Made by a program: the position numbers and the translations under genes
Assembly: GCA_963931105.1 (NCBI GenBank)
Contig: OZ007004.1
Span: 186,001-250,000 of the forward strand
From: UMGS1590 sp900552455
Lineage (GTDB): Bacteria > Bacillota > Peptococcia > Peptococcales > Peptococcaceae
Length of the DNA stretch: 64,000 nt
Direction of reading: 5' to 3'
Shown here: positions 28,770-35,401 of the stretch, one piece after another
Position numbering within the stretch: position 1 is the stretch's first letter
How the letters are laid out: each line of letters opens with the position of its first letter
Notes under the pieces: model-generated
The model's database searches: none
Seen by the model: only the letters and a program-made list of their open reading frames with translations
What the model was told of the DNA's origin: nothing

Positions 28770-29009
28770 TCAAAAATCACTGAGATCGATCGGCGCAGAA
28801 GCAATTCCCTGCTTAAAATTCTCAACAGCTTTATCCATATCTCTCAGCGTTCTGGCAGAAATACTCTCAGGCGCTCTCACCTCTCTCGGCTCCAAAAGAA
28901 TGCAGCCATTTTCGTATTCCTTCACCTGATAATACTTGTAGTTCGCGCCTCTGAGCGTCACGCGTTTTTTATTGTCAAGATGCACGAGATAATCTTTTAC
29001 AGCTTCCAT
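28770..29009 (-). CDS. Antitoxin candidate of the RelE-like module
   Basis: This 79-residue protein opens with VKDYLVHLDNKKRVTLRGANYKYY, resembling an AbrB/SpoVT-like swapped-hairpin beta segment. It ends with an acidic, probably flexible tail (MDKAVENFKQGIASAPIDLSDF) that could mask the toxin. It is the first gene of a two-gene operon with a consensus promoter and a perfect 14-bp palindrome in the leader, as expected for autorepression. Confidence 0.72.
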   Translation of the reverse strand: MEAVKDYLVHLDNKKRVTLRGANYKYYQVKEYENGCILLEPREVRAPESISARTLRDMDKAVENFKQGIASAPIDLSDF

Positions 29010-29026
29010 TTTCCCGCTCCTTTCCA

Positions 29027-29040
29027 GTGGGAATTCCCAC
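29027..29040. promoter_or_regulatory. Perfect 14-bp palindrome GTGGGAATTCCCAC (operator candidate)
   Basis: It lies between the toxin-antitoxin promoter and the antitoxin ribosome site, about 17-30 bases before the start codon. A second, imperfect palindrome TACTAT...ATAGTA lies upstream of the -35 (about 29094-29113). Confidence 0.75.
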
Positions 29041-29051
29041 CTCTTTTCTTT

Positions 29052-29080
29052 ATCTTAGCGCACCCGTTCTCCGTTGTCAA
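29052..29080 (-). promoter_or_regulatory. Toxin-antitoxin promoter (TTGACA-17-TAAGAT)
   Basis: The -35 TTGACA lies at 29080-29075 and the -10 TAAGAT at 29057-29052. Confidence 0.82.
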
Positions 29081-29118
29081 TAATTTATATCCATACTATA
29101 GCATTGCATAGTACGTAA

Positions 29119-29169
29119 AAATACGCGCAAAATCAATCGTCTTTTTTATGACTGATCTTACGCGTATTT
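29119..29169 (-). terminator. Possible recQ terminator
   Basis: AAATACGCG at 29119-29127 and CGCGTATTT at 29161-29169 form a 9-bp stem with a 33-base loop, followed on the minus strand by a short T-run. It is weak. Confidence 0.4.
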
Positions 29170-29206
29170 CTGCTTCGATGGTGGAAATCGTCTGGCCTGC
29201 GCTGCG

Positions 29207-31357
29207 TTACTGCCCCAATTTCTCCAGCGTCAGCGCGAGCTTGATCTGGAAGAAGCTGATGCGGTCGGGGAGGGCGTCTTTGATGGGGGTGAGGCGGTCG
29301 CTTTGGCTGGCTTTGGCGGTGCGGCAGATGAGGGCGCGGTCGTCGTCGGACAGCCATTTTTCCACTGGCAGGCGCTGGCCCTGCTCGAGGAGGGTGAGGA
29401 CGTGGCTCTCGATGGTCTGCAAGGTGAGCTTACGGGTGCGGGCGATGGCGTCGAGGGAAAGCCCATTGCGGATCATCTCGAGGGTGCGCACCTGGGTGGA
29501 GCGTTTGGCGCCTTTGCCGCTGACGCTCTGTGGTGCGGCGGTGACGCGCAGATTCTGCCGCCGCGCTTCGGCGACGTCGATGCCGTGCTGGCTCACATAG
29601 GCGCGCACGGCGAGCATGAAGGGTTCGCCGTAGCGGGCGAGTTTTTTCTCGCCGACGCCGGCGATGTCCCGCATTTCACCCATATCCTGCGGCAGCTTGG
29701 CGGCCATGTCGATGAGGGAGCGGTCGGAGAAGATGACGAACGGCGCGACGCCGGTGTTTTCGGCGATCTGCCGGCGCAGGATGCGCAGGGTCTGGAAGAG
29801 GCCGGCGTCGTAGCTTTCGATGTCTTCGACGCGCTGGGAGAGACGGCGGCGTCCTTCTTCCTTGAGCTGCTTGTTGATGGCGATGGTCTCTTCGCCGTGG
29901 AGCAGGGCTTTGCTGCGCTCGGTGGCTTTGAGGGTGCGAAATTCGTCGATGACGAGGTAGCCTTCGGCGACGAGGAGGGAGATGATGTCGCGGATGTCGC
30001 GGTCGCTGTACTCTTTCATGACGCCGTAGGTGCTGAGCCGCTCGAAATGGTGTGCGCGGTTGAATTCGGTGTCGCTGGCGCGGAGGACATCGCTGACTTT
30101 GCCGGCGCCGTAGCGCTGGCCCATGCGGATGATGCAGCTGAGGATCTTCTGCGCTTCGACGGTGCAGTCGTGAACGGCGACGGTGCCGTCGCAGACGGAG
30201 CAGTTGCCGCATTCACGCCACGCTGGCTCTTCGCCGAAATAGCGCAGGATGTAGCGGCGCAGACAGCCGCCGGTATTGCAGTAGCTGGTCATGGCCTGGA
30301 GATTTTCCTTGGCGTTGGGCGCCTGCGATTCTTCAACGCGGCGGGCGTTGAGCAGGATGTCCTGGGGCGAAAAAAGGAGCACGGCGCTGGCTGGTGCGCC
30401 GTCGCGTCCGGCGCGGCCTGCTTCCTGATAATAGCTCTCGAGGTCCTTGGGCATGTTGTAATGGATGACGCTGCGCACGTCGGGCTTGTCGATGCCCATG
30501 CCGAAGGCGTTGGTGGCGACCATGATGGGCTTGCGGTCGTAGATGAAATCGTCCTGGTGGCGGTTGCGCGTCTCGGCGTCGAGTCCGGCGTGGTAGTAGG
30601 TCACGGCAAAGCGGCGGTCGCGCAGAAAATGGTAGACGCTCTCGACGGCTTTGCGCGTGCCACAGTAGATGATGCTCGATTCTTCCTCTTCCAGGAGGCG
30701 CAGCAGGGCGCGGTTTTTGTTCTCTGGCTTGAGCACGGAGAAATGGAGATTGGGCCGGTCAAAGCTGGAGATGTAGCAGAAGGGATCGCGCAGACGCAGC
30801 TGGGCGATGATGTCCTCGCGCACCTGGGCTGTGGCTGTCGCGGTGAAGGCGGCGAAGACGGGGCGCTCGGCAAAATTCTCGAGGAGCTCGGCGATGCGCA
30901 TGTAGCTGGGGCGAAAATCGTGGCCCCACTGGCTCACGCAGTGCGCTTCGTCCACGGCGACCATTGTCACGTGCAGGCTGGCGAGGGTTTCCCGAAAGCC
31001 TTCGAGCTCCAGCCGCTCTGGCGCGACATAGAGCAGATCCAGCTCGCCGGCGCGCGCCAGACGCAGCGTTTCGGCGAAATGCTCGGTTGTCGTGGCGCTG
31101 GACAGCGAGCGCGCTGCCACGCCCATTTCCACGAGCCCGTCCTCTTGATCCTTCATCAGCGAGATGAGCGGCGAGATCACGAGCGTCAGCCCCGGCATGC
31201 AGATCGCCGGGATCTGGTAGCACAGCGATTTTCCGCCGCCTGTCGGCAGGATCGCCAACGCGTCGCGCCCGCTCATCAAGGCGGAGATGATCTCCCGCTG
31301 GCCGGGGCGGAAGGAATCGTAGCCAAAATATTTTTTCAGTGCCTGTTCTGGTGTCAT
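29207..31357 (-). CDS. recQ: ATP-dependent DNA helicase RecQ
   Basis: This 716-residue superfamily 2 helicase starts at ATG 31357 (MTPEQALKKYFGYDSFRPGQ) behind AAAGGAGG. The motifs are: I LPTGGGKSLCYQ, II DEAHC, aromatic-rich loop SQWGHDFRPSY, III TATA, and VI QEAGRAGRDG. The zinc-binding module has four cysteines (CLRRYILRYF ... CGNCSVC). A winged-helix region, an HRDC domain (about 510-590) and a C-terminal helix-turn-helix extension complete it. The gene lies divergent to dapA, with an insertion sequence 71 bases upstream. Confidence 0.97.
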   Translation of the reverse strand: MTPEQALKKYFGYDSFRPGQREIISALMSGRDALAILPTGGGKSLCYQIPAICMPGLTLVISPLISLMKDQEDGLVEMGVAARSLSSATTTEHFAETLRLARAGELDLLYVAPERLELEGFRETLASLHVTMVAVDEAHCVSQWGHDFRPSYMRIAELLENFAERPVFAAFTATATAQVREDIIAQLRLRDPFCYISSFDRPNLHFSVLKPENKNRALLRLLEEEESSIIYCGTRKAVESVYHFLRDRRFAVTYYHAGLDAETRNRHQDDFIYDRKPIMVATNAFGMGIDKPDVRSVIHYNMPKDLESYYQEAGRAGRDGAPASAVLLFSPQDILLNARRVEESQAPNAKENLQAMTSYCNTGGCLRRYILRYFGEEPAWRECGNCSVCDGTVAVHDCTVEAQKILSCIIRMGQRYGAGKVSDVLRASDTEFNRAHHFERLSTYGVMKEYSDRDIRDIISLLVAEGYLVIDEFRTLKATERSKALLHGEETIAINKQLKEEGRRRLSQRVEDIESYDAGLFQTLRILRRQIAENTGVAPFVIFSDRSLIDMAAKLPQDMGEMRDIAGVGEKKLARYGEPFMLAVRAYVSQHGIDVAEARRQNLRVTAAPQSVSGKGAKRSTQVRTLEMIRNGLSLDAIARTRKLTLQTIESHVLTLLEQGQRLPVEKWLSDDDRALICRTAKASQSDRLTPIKDALPDRISFFQIKLALTLEKLGQ

Positions 31358-31385
31358 GGACGCGCCTCCTTTGTGTCGTTCCCAC

Positions 31386-31394
31386 ATTATACCA
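31386..31394 (-). promoter_or_regulatory. recQ extended -10 promoter (TGGTATAAT)
   Basis: TATAAT at 31391-31386 is preceded by TGG. Its upstream part runs into the left copy of the IS target repeat, so the insertion duplicated rather than destroyed this region. Confidence 0.6.
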
Positions 31395-31402
31395 CGAAAT
31401 CA

Positions 31403-31428
31403 CAACGATTACAGGACGTTATTCAAAT
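31403..31428. repeat. IS target-site duplication, left copy (26 bp)
   Basis: The 26 bases at 31403-31428 are identical to 32501-32526. They directly flank the inverted ends of the element. Confidence 0.93.
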
Positions 31429-32500
31429 TGTTGGTTTGTCAAACATATGTTACACACTATGCAGAAAGCTTTTTAGAGTCTCCCTTGGAGATTTCCAACC
31501 CAGTGGTCTCATCGGGAAGTTATTGTATTTCTTGTTGTGAATCTTCAACTGCTTTGAAAAATCTTCGAAAGAGTAGAATCTGTGTGTAGCGTAAAAATAC
31601 TCATTGTCTTTACGATGTGAGCGTTCCACTTTTCCATTGTGCCTTGGTGTAAATGGACGAATCTTTTTATGCTCAATCCCAAGTTCTGCCAGCTTCTTTT
31701 CGAATAGCGTTAGATCCTTATCAGACTTGCTGCTACCGAATCGTTTTGTGAATTCAAATCCGTTATCTGTTTGAACGCATTCAACAGGAAAGGGAAACGC
31801 TTTCAGCATATGTTCCAGAAAAACCATCGAGGAGTACGTTGAGATTTCTCGGAAAGCTTCAACATATCGAAACCTGGAGAATTCATCAATGGCGGTATAC
31901 TGGTAGAACTTTTCGCCTTCCGCATCCCCTACAATGCAGGCAGCGGGAACATGCTTAACATCGATTTGAACGCGCTGACCAGGATGGGTCATTTGTTCAT
32001 AAGGCTTTGGGATATATTTAGGATTGGCAGGTTTGACCGGAAGGCATTGAAGACGTTTCAAAACGCGCCACAGCCCAGTAATGGAACGAGAGTAGCCACG
32101 CTGACGAAGCTTCACCCAGAAAACAACGAGGCCAGCATGGGGATTTCTGCGTCGCATATCGCGGATCAACTTAAGCTCCTGGTCAGTATGTTGATCAGGA
32201 TGATGATGGGGCCGACGGGAACGATCGCGAAGAGAGTCCCAAGTGCCATCATAGCGGTTTTTCCAGCGATAGATGTACTGACGATTGGTTTTGTACTTAC
32301 GAGCAGCTTTAGTGACACCATGCTTTTCGGCGTAACGAATCAGGGATAGACGGAATCTCATATCTTGTGTTATAGTGGTCATGCGGAAATCCTTTCTTTT
32401 CTGTGGCGTGTTGATGTGTGGTAGCTTTAACATAACACAGATTCAGGGGTTTCCGCATTTCTATTTTATTTCGTTGTAACACATGTATTGTAATCCTACA
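31429..32500 (-). mobile_element. Insertion sequence, 1072 bp, IS1202-like by target repeat length
   Basis: The ends form imperfect 26-bp inverted repeats beginning TGT and ending ACA (31429-31454 and 32475-32500, 19 of 26 positions matching). One transposase gene fills the element. The perfect 26-bp direct repeats outside the ends are far longer than those of IS3 or IS481 elements. They match what I recall for the IS1202 family (long duplications of about 24-29 bp). The perfect repeats suggest a recent insertion. Confidence 0.88.
31450..32382 (-). CDS. DDE transposase (integrase-core)
   Basis: This 310-residue protein has an N-terminal helix-turn-helix (RYAEKHGVTKAARKYKTNRQ), a short linker, then a retroviral-integrase-type catalytic core with D in VQIDVKHVP, D in VQTDNGFEF and E in HNGKVERSHRKDNEY, an intact DDE triad. 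The start at 32382 is preceded by AAAGGA, while the longer frame to 32433 has no ribosome site. AT-richer codon use than the neighbours points to acquisition. The gene is uninterrupted and probably active. Confidence 0.92.
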   Translation of the reverse strand: MTTITQDMRFRLSLIRYAEKHGVTKAARKYKTNRQYIYRWKNRYDGTWDSLRDRSRRPHHHPDQHTDQELKLIRDMRRRNPHAGLVVFWVKLRQRGYSRSITGLWRVLKRLQCLPVKPANPKYIPKPYEQMTHPGQRVQIDVKHVPAACIVGDAEGEKFYQYTAIDEFSRFRYVEAFREISTYSSMVFLEHMLKAFPFPVECVQTDNGFEFTKRFGSSKSDKDLTLFEKKLAELGIEHKKIRPFTPRHNGKVERSHRKDNEYFYATHRFYSFEDFSKQLKIHNKKYNNFPMRPLGWKSPRETLKSFLHSV

Positions 32501-32526
32501 CAACGATTACAGGACGTTATTCAAAT
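32501..32526. repeat. IS target-site duplication, right copy (26 bp)
   Basis: It is identical to 31403-31428. It ends five bases before the -35 box of the dapA promoter. Confidence 0.93.
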
Positions 32527-32531
32527 TTCCC

Positions 32532-32560
32532 TTGACAGCGTGGCGCGAATCCCCTAATAT
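32532..32560 (+). promoter_or_regulatory. dapA promoter (TTGACA-17-TAATAT)
   Basis: The -35 TTGACA lies at 32532-32537 and the -10 TAATAT at 32555-32560. It was spared by the IS, which sits immediately upstream. Confidence 0.9.
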
Positions 32561-32581
32561 ACTAAATATACAGAAAATCTA

Positions 32582-32742
32582 GATAGAGGTCGCGAGCCTC
32601 ATGAGTCACCAGCGAGAGTCTTCAGCGGACGCCGACAGCTGGCAAAAGGGATGCTCGCCGAAGTGGGACGTCTGGCTGGTGGCGTCTTGCTGGGCATGTG
32701 TCGAAGAGGCACATGACTGTCATCTTAGGATGGGGAGCTATC
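32582..32742 (+). ncRNA. Lysine riboswitch (L-box)
   Basis: GATAG at 32582-32586 pairs with CTATC at 32738-32742 to close the aptamer. Conserved L-box blocks are visible: AGAGGTCGCGAG, ATGAGTCACC, the GGCAAAAGGGATGCTCGCCGAAG-like core spread over 32641-32664, and GACTGTCATCTTAGGATGGGGAG. It lies between the dapA promoter and a terminator, so lysine binding should reduce dapA transcription. Confidence 0.93.
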
Positions 32743-32781
32743 GACATTGTGCCCGTTTGGGCAAAATGAACTGGATCACCA

Positions 32782-32817
32782 GCGACGTTTCCCCACAGAA
32801 ACGTCGCTTTTTTCTTT
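32782..32817 (+). terminator. Lysine riboswitch expression platform terminator
   Basis: GCGACGTTT / AAACGTCGC stem (32782-32790, 32799-32807) followed by TTTTTT, 55 bases before the dapA start. Confidence 0.92.
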
Positions 32818-32871
32818 TATCCCTCCAGTCCCGGCGGCTCTCCCCGCACACAATCTAAGGAGGAAAAATTT

Positions 32872-33759
32872 ATGTCTATTTTCACTGGCGCAGGCTGCGC
32901 AATCGTTACCCCATTTGCTGCGGATGGTTCCGTTGACTATCCTGCTCTCGAACGTCTGCTGGATTTCCAGATCGATAATGGCACCGACGCCATCATCATC
33001 TGCGGCACCACTGGCGAATCGTCCACCCTCACTGAGGAAGAACATTCCCAGGTCATCGCCCACACCATCCAGTATGTGAACCATCGCGTGCCTGTCATCG
33101 CCGGCACTGGTTCCAACGACACGGCTACTGCTGTCATGCTCTCCAAGCAGGCTGAAGAAGACGGCGCAGACGCTGTGCTGCTCGTCACCCCATATTACAA
33201 CAAGGCCACCCAGAACGGTCTGAAGATGCATTTCAAGACCATCGCCGACGCGATCAAGATTCCTGTCATCCTCTACAACGTGCCTAGCCGCACCGGCTGC
33301 AACATCCAGCCAGAAACCGCTGTATGGCTCGCGCGCAACGTTGAAAACATCGTCGCCATCAAGGAAGCCTCCAGCAATATTTCCCAGATCGGTCATCTTT
33401 TCGCCATTGCAAACGGTGACATCGATGTTTACTCCGGCAACGACGACCAGATCGTGCCTCTGCTCTCCCTCGGCGGCAAGGGCGTTATCTCTGTGCTCTC
33501 GAACATTGCTCCACAGCAGACCCACGACATGGTGCAGAAATTCTTCGACGGCGACGTCGCCGGTGCTGCCAAGATGCAGCTTGACGCGATGAACCTCGTC
33601 AACGCCCTCTTCTGCGAAGTCAACCCGATCCCTGTCAAGAAAGCTGTTGAGCTCATGGGGCTCGCTGGCGGCACGGTGCGTCTGCCAATGACCGAGATCG
33701 AACCACAGAACGCTGAGCGTCTCGCTGGCGCTATGCGCGAATATGGTCTGCTCGACTGA
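32872..33759 (+). CDS. dapA: 4-hydroxy-tetrahydrodipicolinate synthase
   Basis: This 295-residue TIM-barrel aldolase condenses pyruvate with aspartate semialdehyde, the entry step to diaminopimelate and lysine. Landmarks are GTTGESSTLTEEEH, the catalytic tyrosine region TPYYNKATQNG, the Schiff-base lysine in VAIKEASSN and YSGNDDQ. It is monocistronic, with promoter, lysine riboswitch, AAGGAGG site and a strong terminator. Confidence 0.98.
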   Translation: MSIFTGAGCAIVTPFAADGSVDYPALERLLDFQIDNGTDAIIICGTTGESSTLTEEEHSQVIAHTIQYVNHRVPVIAGTGSNDTATAVMLSKQAEEDGADAVLLVTPYYNKATQNGLKMHFKTIADAIKIPVILYNVPSRTGCNIQPETAVWLARNVENIVAIKEASSNISQIGHLFAIANGDIDVYSGNDDQIVPLLSLGGKGVISVLSNIAPQQTHDMVQKFFDGDVAGAAKMQLDAMNLVNALFCEVNPIPVKKAVELMGLAGGTVRLPMTEIEPQNAERLAGAMREYGLLD

Positions 33760-33779
33760 GAAACGATCCGCTAAACAGG

Positions 33780-33826
33780 ACAGGCCTGGAACAGAAATCT
33801 CCCTTTCTGTTCCAGGCCTGTTTTTG
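33780..33826 (+). terminator. dapA terminator
   Basis: Perfect 18-bp stem (33780-33797 with 33804-33821) and six-base loop followed by TTTTG. Confidence 0.93.
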
Positions 33827-33831
33827 TTTGT

Positions 33832-35235
33832 TCAGGAATCGGCGCCATCGCCGTAGATCGTGTAGCCGTCGCGGCCGAGCGCTTCCTTGCGCTGGTAAAG
33901 CGCCGCGTCGGCTTTGCGGTAGAGGCTGTCGAAATCGCCGCCGCGCTCGCGCCGCGCGATGCCGATGCTCACCGATGTGCCGGGGCCGCCATTCTGCGCT
34001 GGATGAATATGCCGCACTGCTTCGCAGATCTGCGCCGCCTTGCAGCCAAGGGTGTCGACGTCGTTCTGTCCGGTGTAGAACACGCAGAATTCGTCGCCGC
34101 CGAGCCGCCCGACAACATCCTCTGCGCGGAAAGAGCTGGTGAGGATCTCTGCTGTCTGCCGGATCACCTCGTCGCCAACTGCGTGGCCGTAGCTGTCGTT
34201 GATCTGCTTGAAATGATCGAGATCGATCATGAAAAAGGCGCAGGTTTTCGGCATGGCGTAGAGATTCAGCGCCATCTCGATCTTCTGGCGCGTCGTGCCC
34301 TTGTTGAAAACGCCTGTGCCGGAATCGTGCTCCGCCTGATGCGCCAGGCGCAGCGCCTGACGCTTGTAGGCATCGATGTCGAAAAGATAGAGATAGCCCT
34401 TGAGCCGTCCCTTGGTATCCGTGAAAAGATGCAGGCTGTTGCGCAGCCAGACAATGCGGCCATCTGGCTGCGGCGATTCGTAGTCGAGGGTGACGTCGGT
34501 CTGTCCGGCGCGGTAGCATTTTTTCAGATTGGCGATCGAAAATGTGGAGATAAACTCCAGCTTCATCGCATCGTCCACGAGCACCATCGCCGATTCCTGC
34601 ATGATGCGCTCGTAAGGATCGCCCTGCTGCACCGCCACAGAAGAGCCGCTCGCCGCCACATATTCCTCAAAGCTGTCGCTCTCGAAATCGATCTTGTACG
34701 TCGCGATGATGCTGCGCCGCATGATCGACGAGAACTGCGCCTGACGGCGATAGTTTTCGATCTCGTCCTCGGCGAAGGACAGCGGATACGAATCAATATC
34801 CTGAATATCGATGGAAAGCGGCGTCGCCTGCACCATATTGATGCGCCACTGGCCTTCGATCCGGCGCAGGCTGGCGCACTGGCCGATGTGGCTCGTGCGA
34901 CGTTCGCCGCGGACGGTCGTGGTGACCGAGACCATGGCGTTGATGCTCGCGTAGTCATCGCCATAGTAGCGCACCTGCATGTTGCTGTAGTCGATGGCTG
35001 TCTGTGAATCGTCCACATCGCTGCGTGTGTTCATGAGGATCGGCCGCAGATCTTCGCGGCAGCGCACGATGCCCTGCGCCCCCATGCCGATCCCAATGAC
35101 GTCGTCGCAAAACAGCTGCAGCACTGCGTCGATGTCGTGGCTGACGAGGCTGCCTTCGACAAAAGCGCAGAAGCATTCCTCGATCCGTTTGCGCTCGTCT
35201 TCAAAAGAATACGCCTGATGTTCCTCTGGTCGCAC
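33832..35235 (-). CDS. Diguanylate cyclase with N-terminal NTF2-like domain
   Basis: This 467-residue soluble protein starts at GTG 35235. Residues about 10-130 resemble a SnoaL/NTF2-like fold (AVLQLFCDDVIGIGMGAQGI ... GQWRINMVQATP). A PAS-like middle region (about 165-290) precedes a GGDEF domain (about 305-465). The active motif GGDEF is at residues 379-383 and the substrate-binding DLDHFKQINDSYGH is intact, so it should make c-di-GMP. No inhibitory RxxD site was clearly seen. No membrane segment is present, suggesting a cytosolic signal. This is the only c-di-GMP gene in the window. Confidence 0.92.
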   Translation of the reverse strand: MRPEEHQAYSFEDERKRIEECFCAFVEGSLVSHDIDAVLQLFCDDVIGIGMGAQGIVRCREDLRPILMNTRSDVDDSQTAIDYSNMQVRYYGDDYASINAMVSVTTTVRGERRTSHIGQCASLRRIEGQWRINMVQATPLSIDIQDIDSYPLSFAEDEIENYRRQAQFSSIMRRSIIATYKIDFESDSFEEYVAASGSSVAVQQGDPYERIMQESAMVLVDDAMKLEFISTFSIANLKKCYRAGQTDVTLDYESPQPDGRIVWLRNSLHLFTDTKGRLKGYLYLFDIDAYKRQALRLAHQAEHDSGTGVFNKGTTRQKIEMALNLYAMPKTCAFFMIDLDHFKQINDSYGHAVGDEVIRQTAEILTSSFRAEDVVGRLGGDEFCVFYTGQNDVDTLGCKAAQICEAVRHIHPAQNGGPGTSVSIGIARRERGGDFDSLYRKADAALYQRKEALGRDGYTIYGDGADS

Positions 35236-35300
35236 AGTTCACACATCCTATCTCGCCGCGCTCCGCTGCGCGGGCTGTGTTTTGTGGTTCGTTTACATCT

Positions 35301-35329
35301 CGTATAGCGGAATTTGAATAAAAATGCAA
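35301..35329 (-). promoter_or_regulatory. Promoter of the GGDEF gene (TTGCAT-17-TATACG)
   Basis: The -35 TTGCAT lies at 35329-35324 and the -10 TATACG at 35306-35301, partly overlapping the terminator stem of the upstream SLH gene. Confidence 0.6.
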
Positions 35330-35366
35330 AGGCAGGACAGAAACGCTGGGTCTCTGTCCTGCCTTT
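35327..35366 (-). terminator. Terminator after the SLH/LRR gene
   Basis: AAAGGCAGGACAGA and its complement form a 14-bp stem followed on the minus strand by a T-rich stretch. Confidence 0.8.
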
Positions 35367-35401
35367 GTATGGTTTGTGTGAGGGTGCTTTCAATCAAAGT
35401 G

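Noticed and set aside
31403..31428. 26-bp repeats flanking the IS as a possible dif/Xer target
   Set aside because: The sequence does not resemble the Bacillota dif consensus as I recall it.
29303..31540. 745-codon plus-strand open frame
   Set aside because: It is complementary to recQ, has no ribosome site and low-complexity Ala/Gly/Val content.
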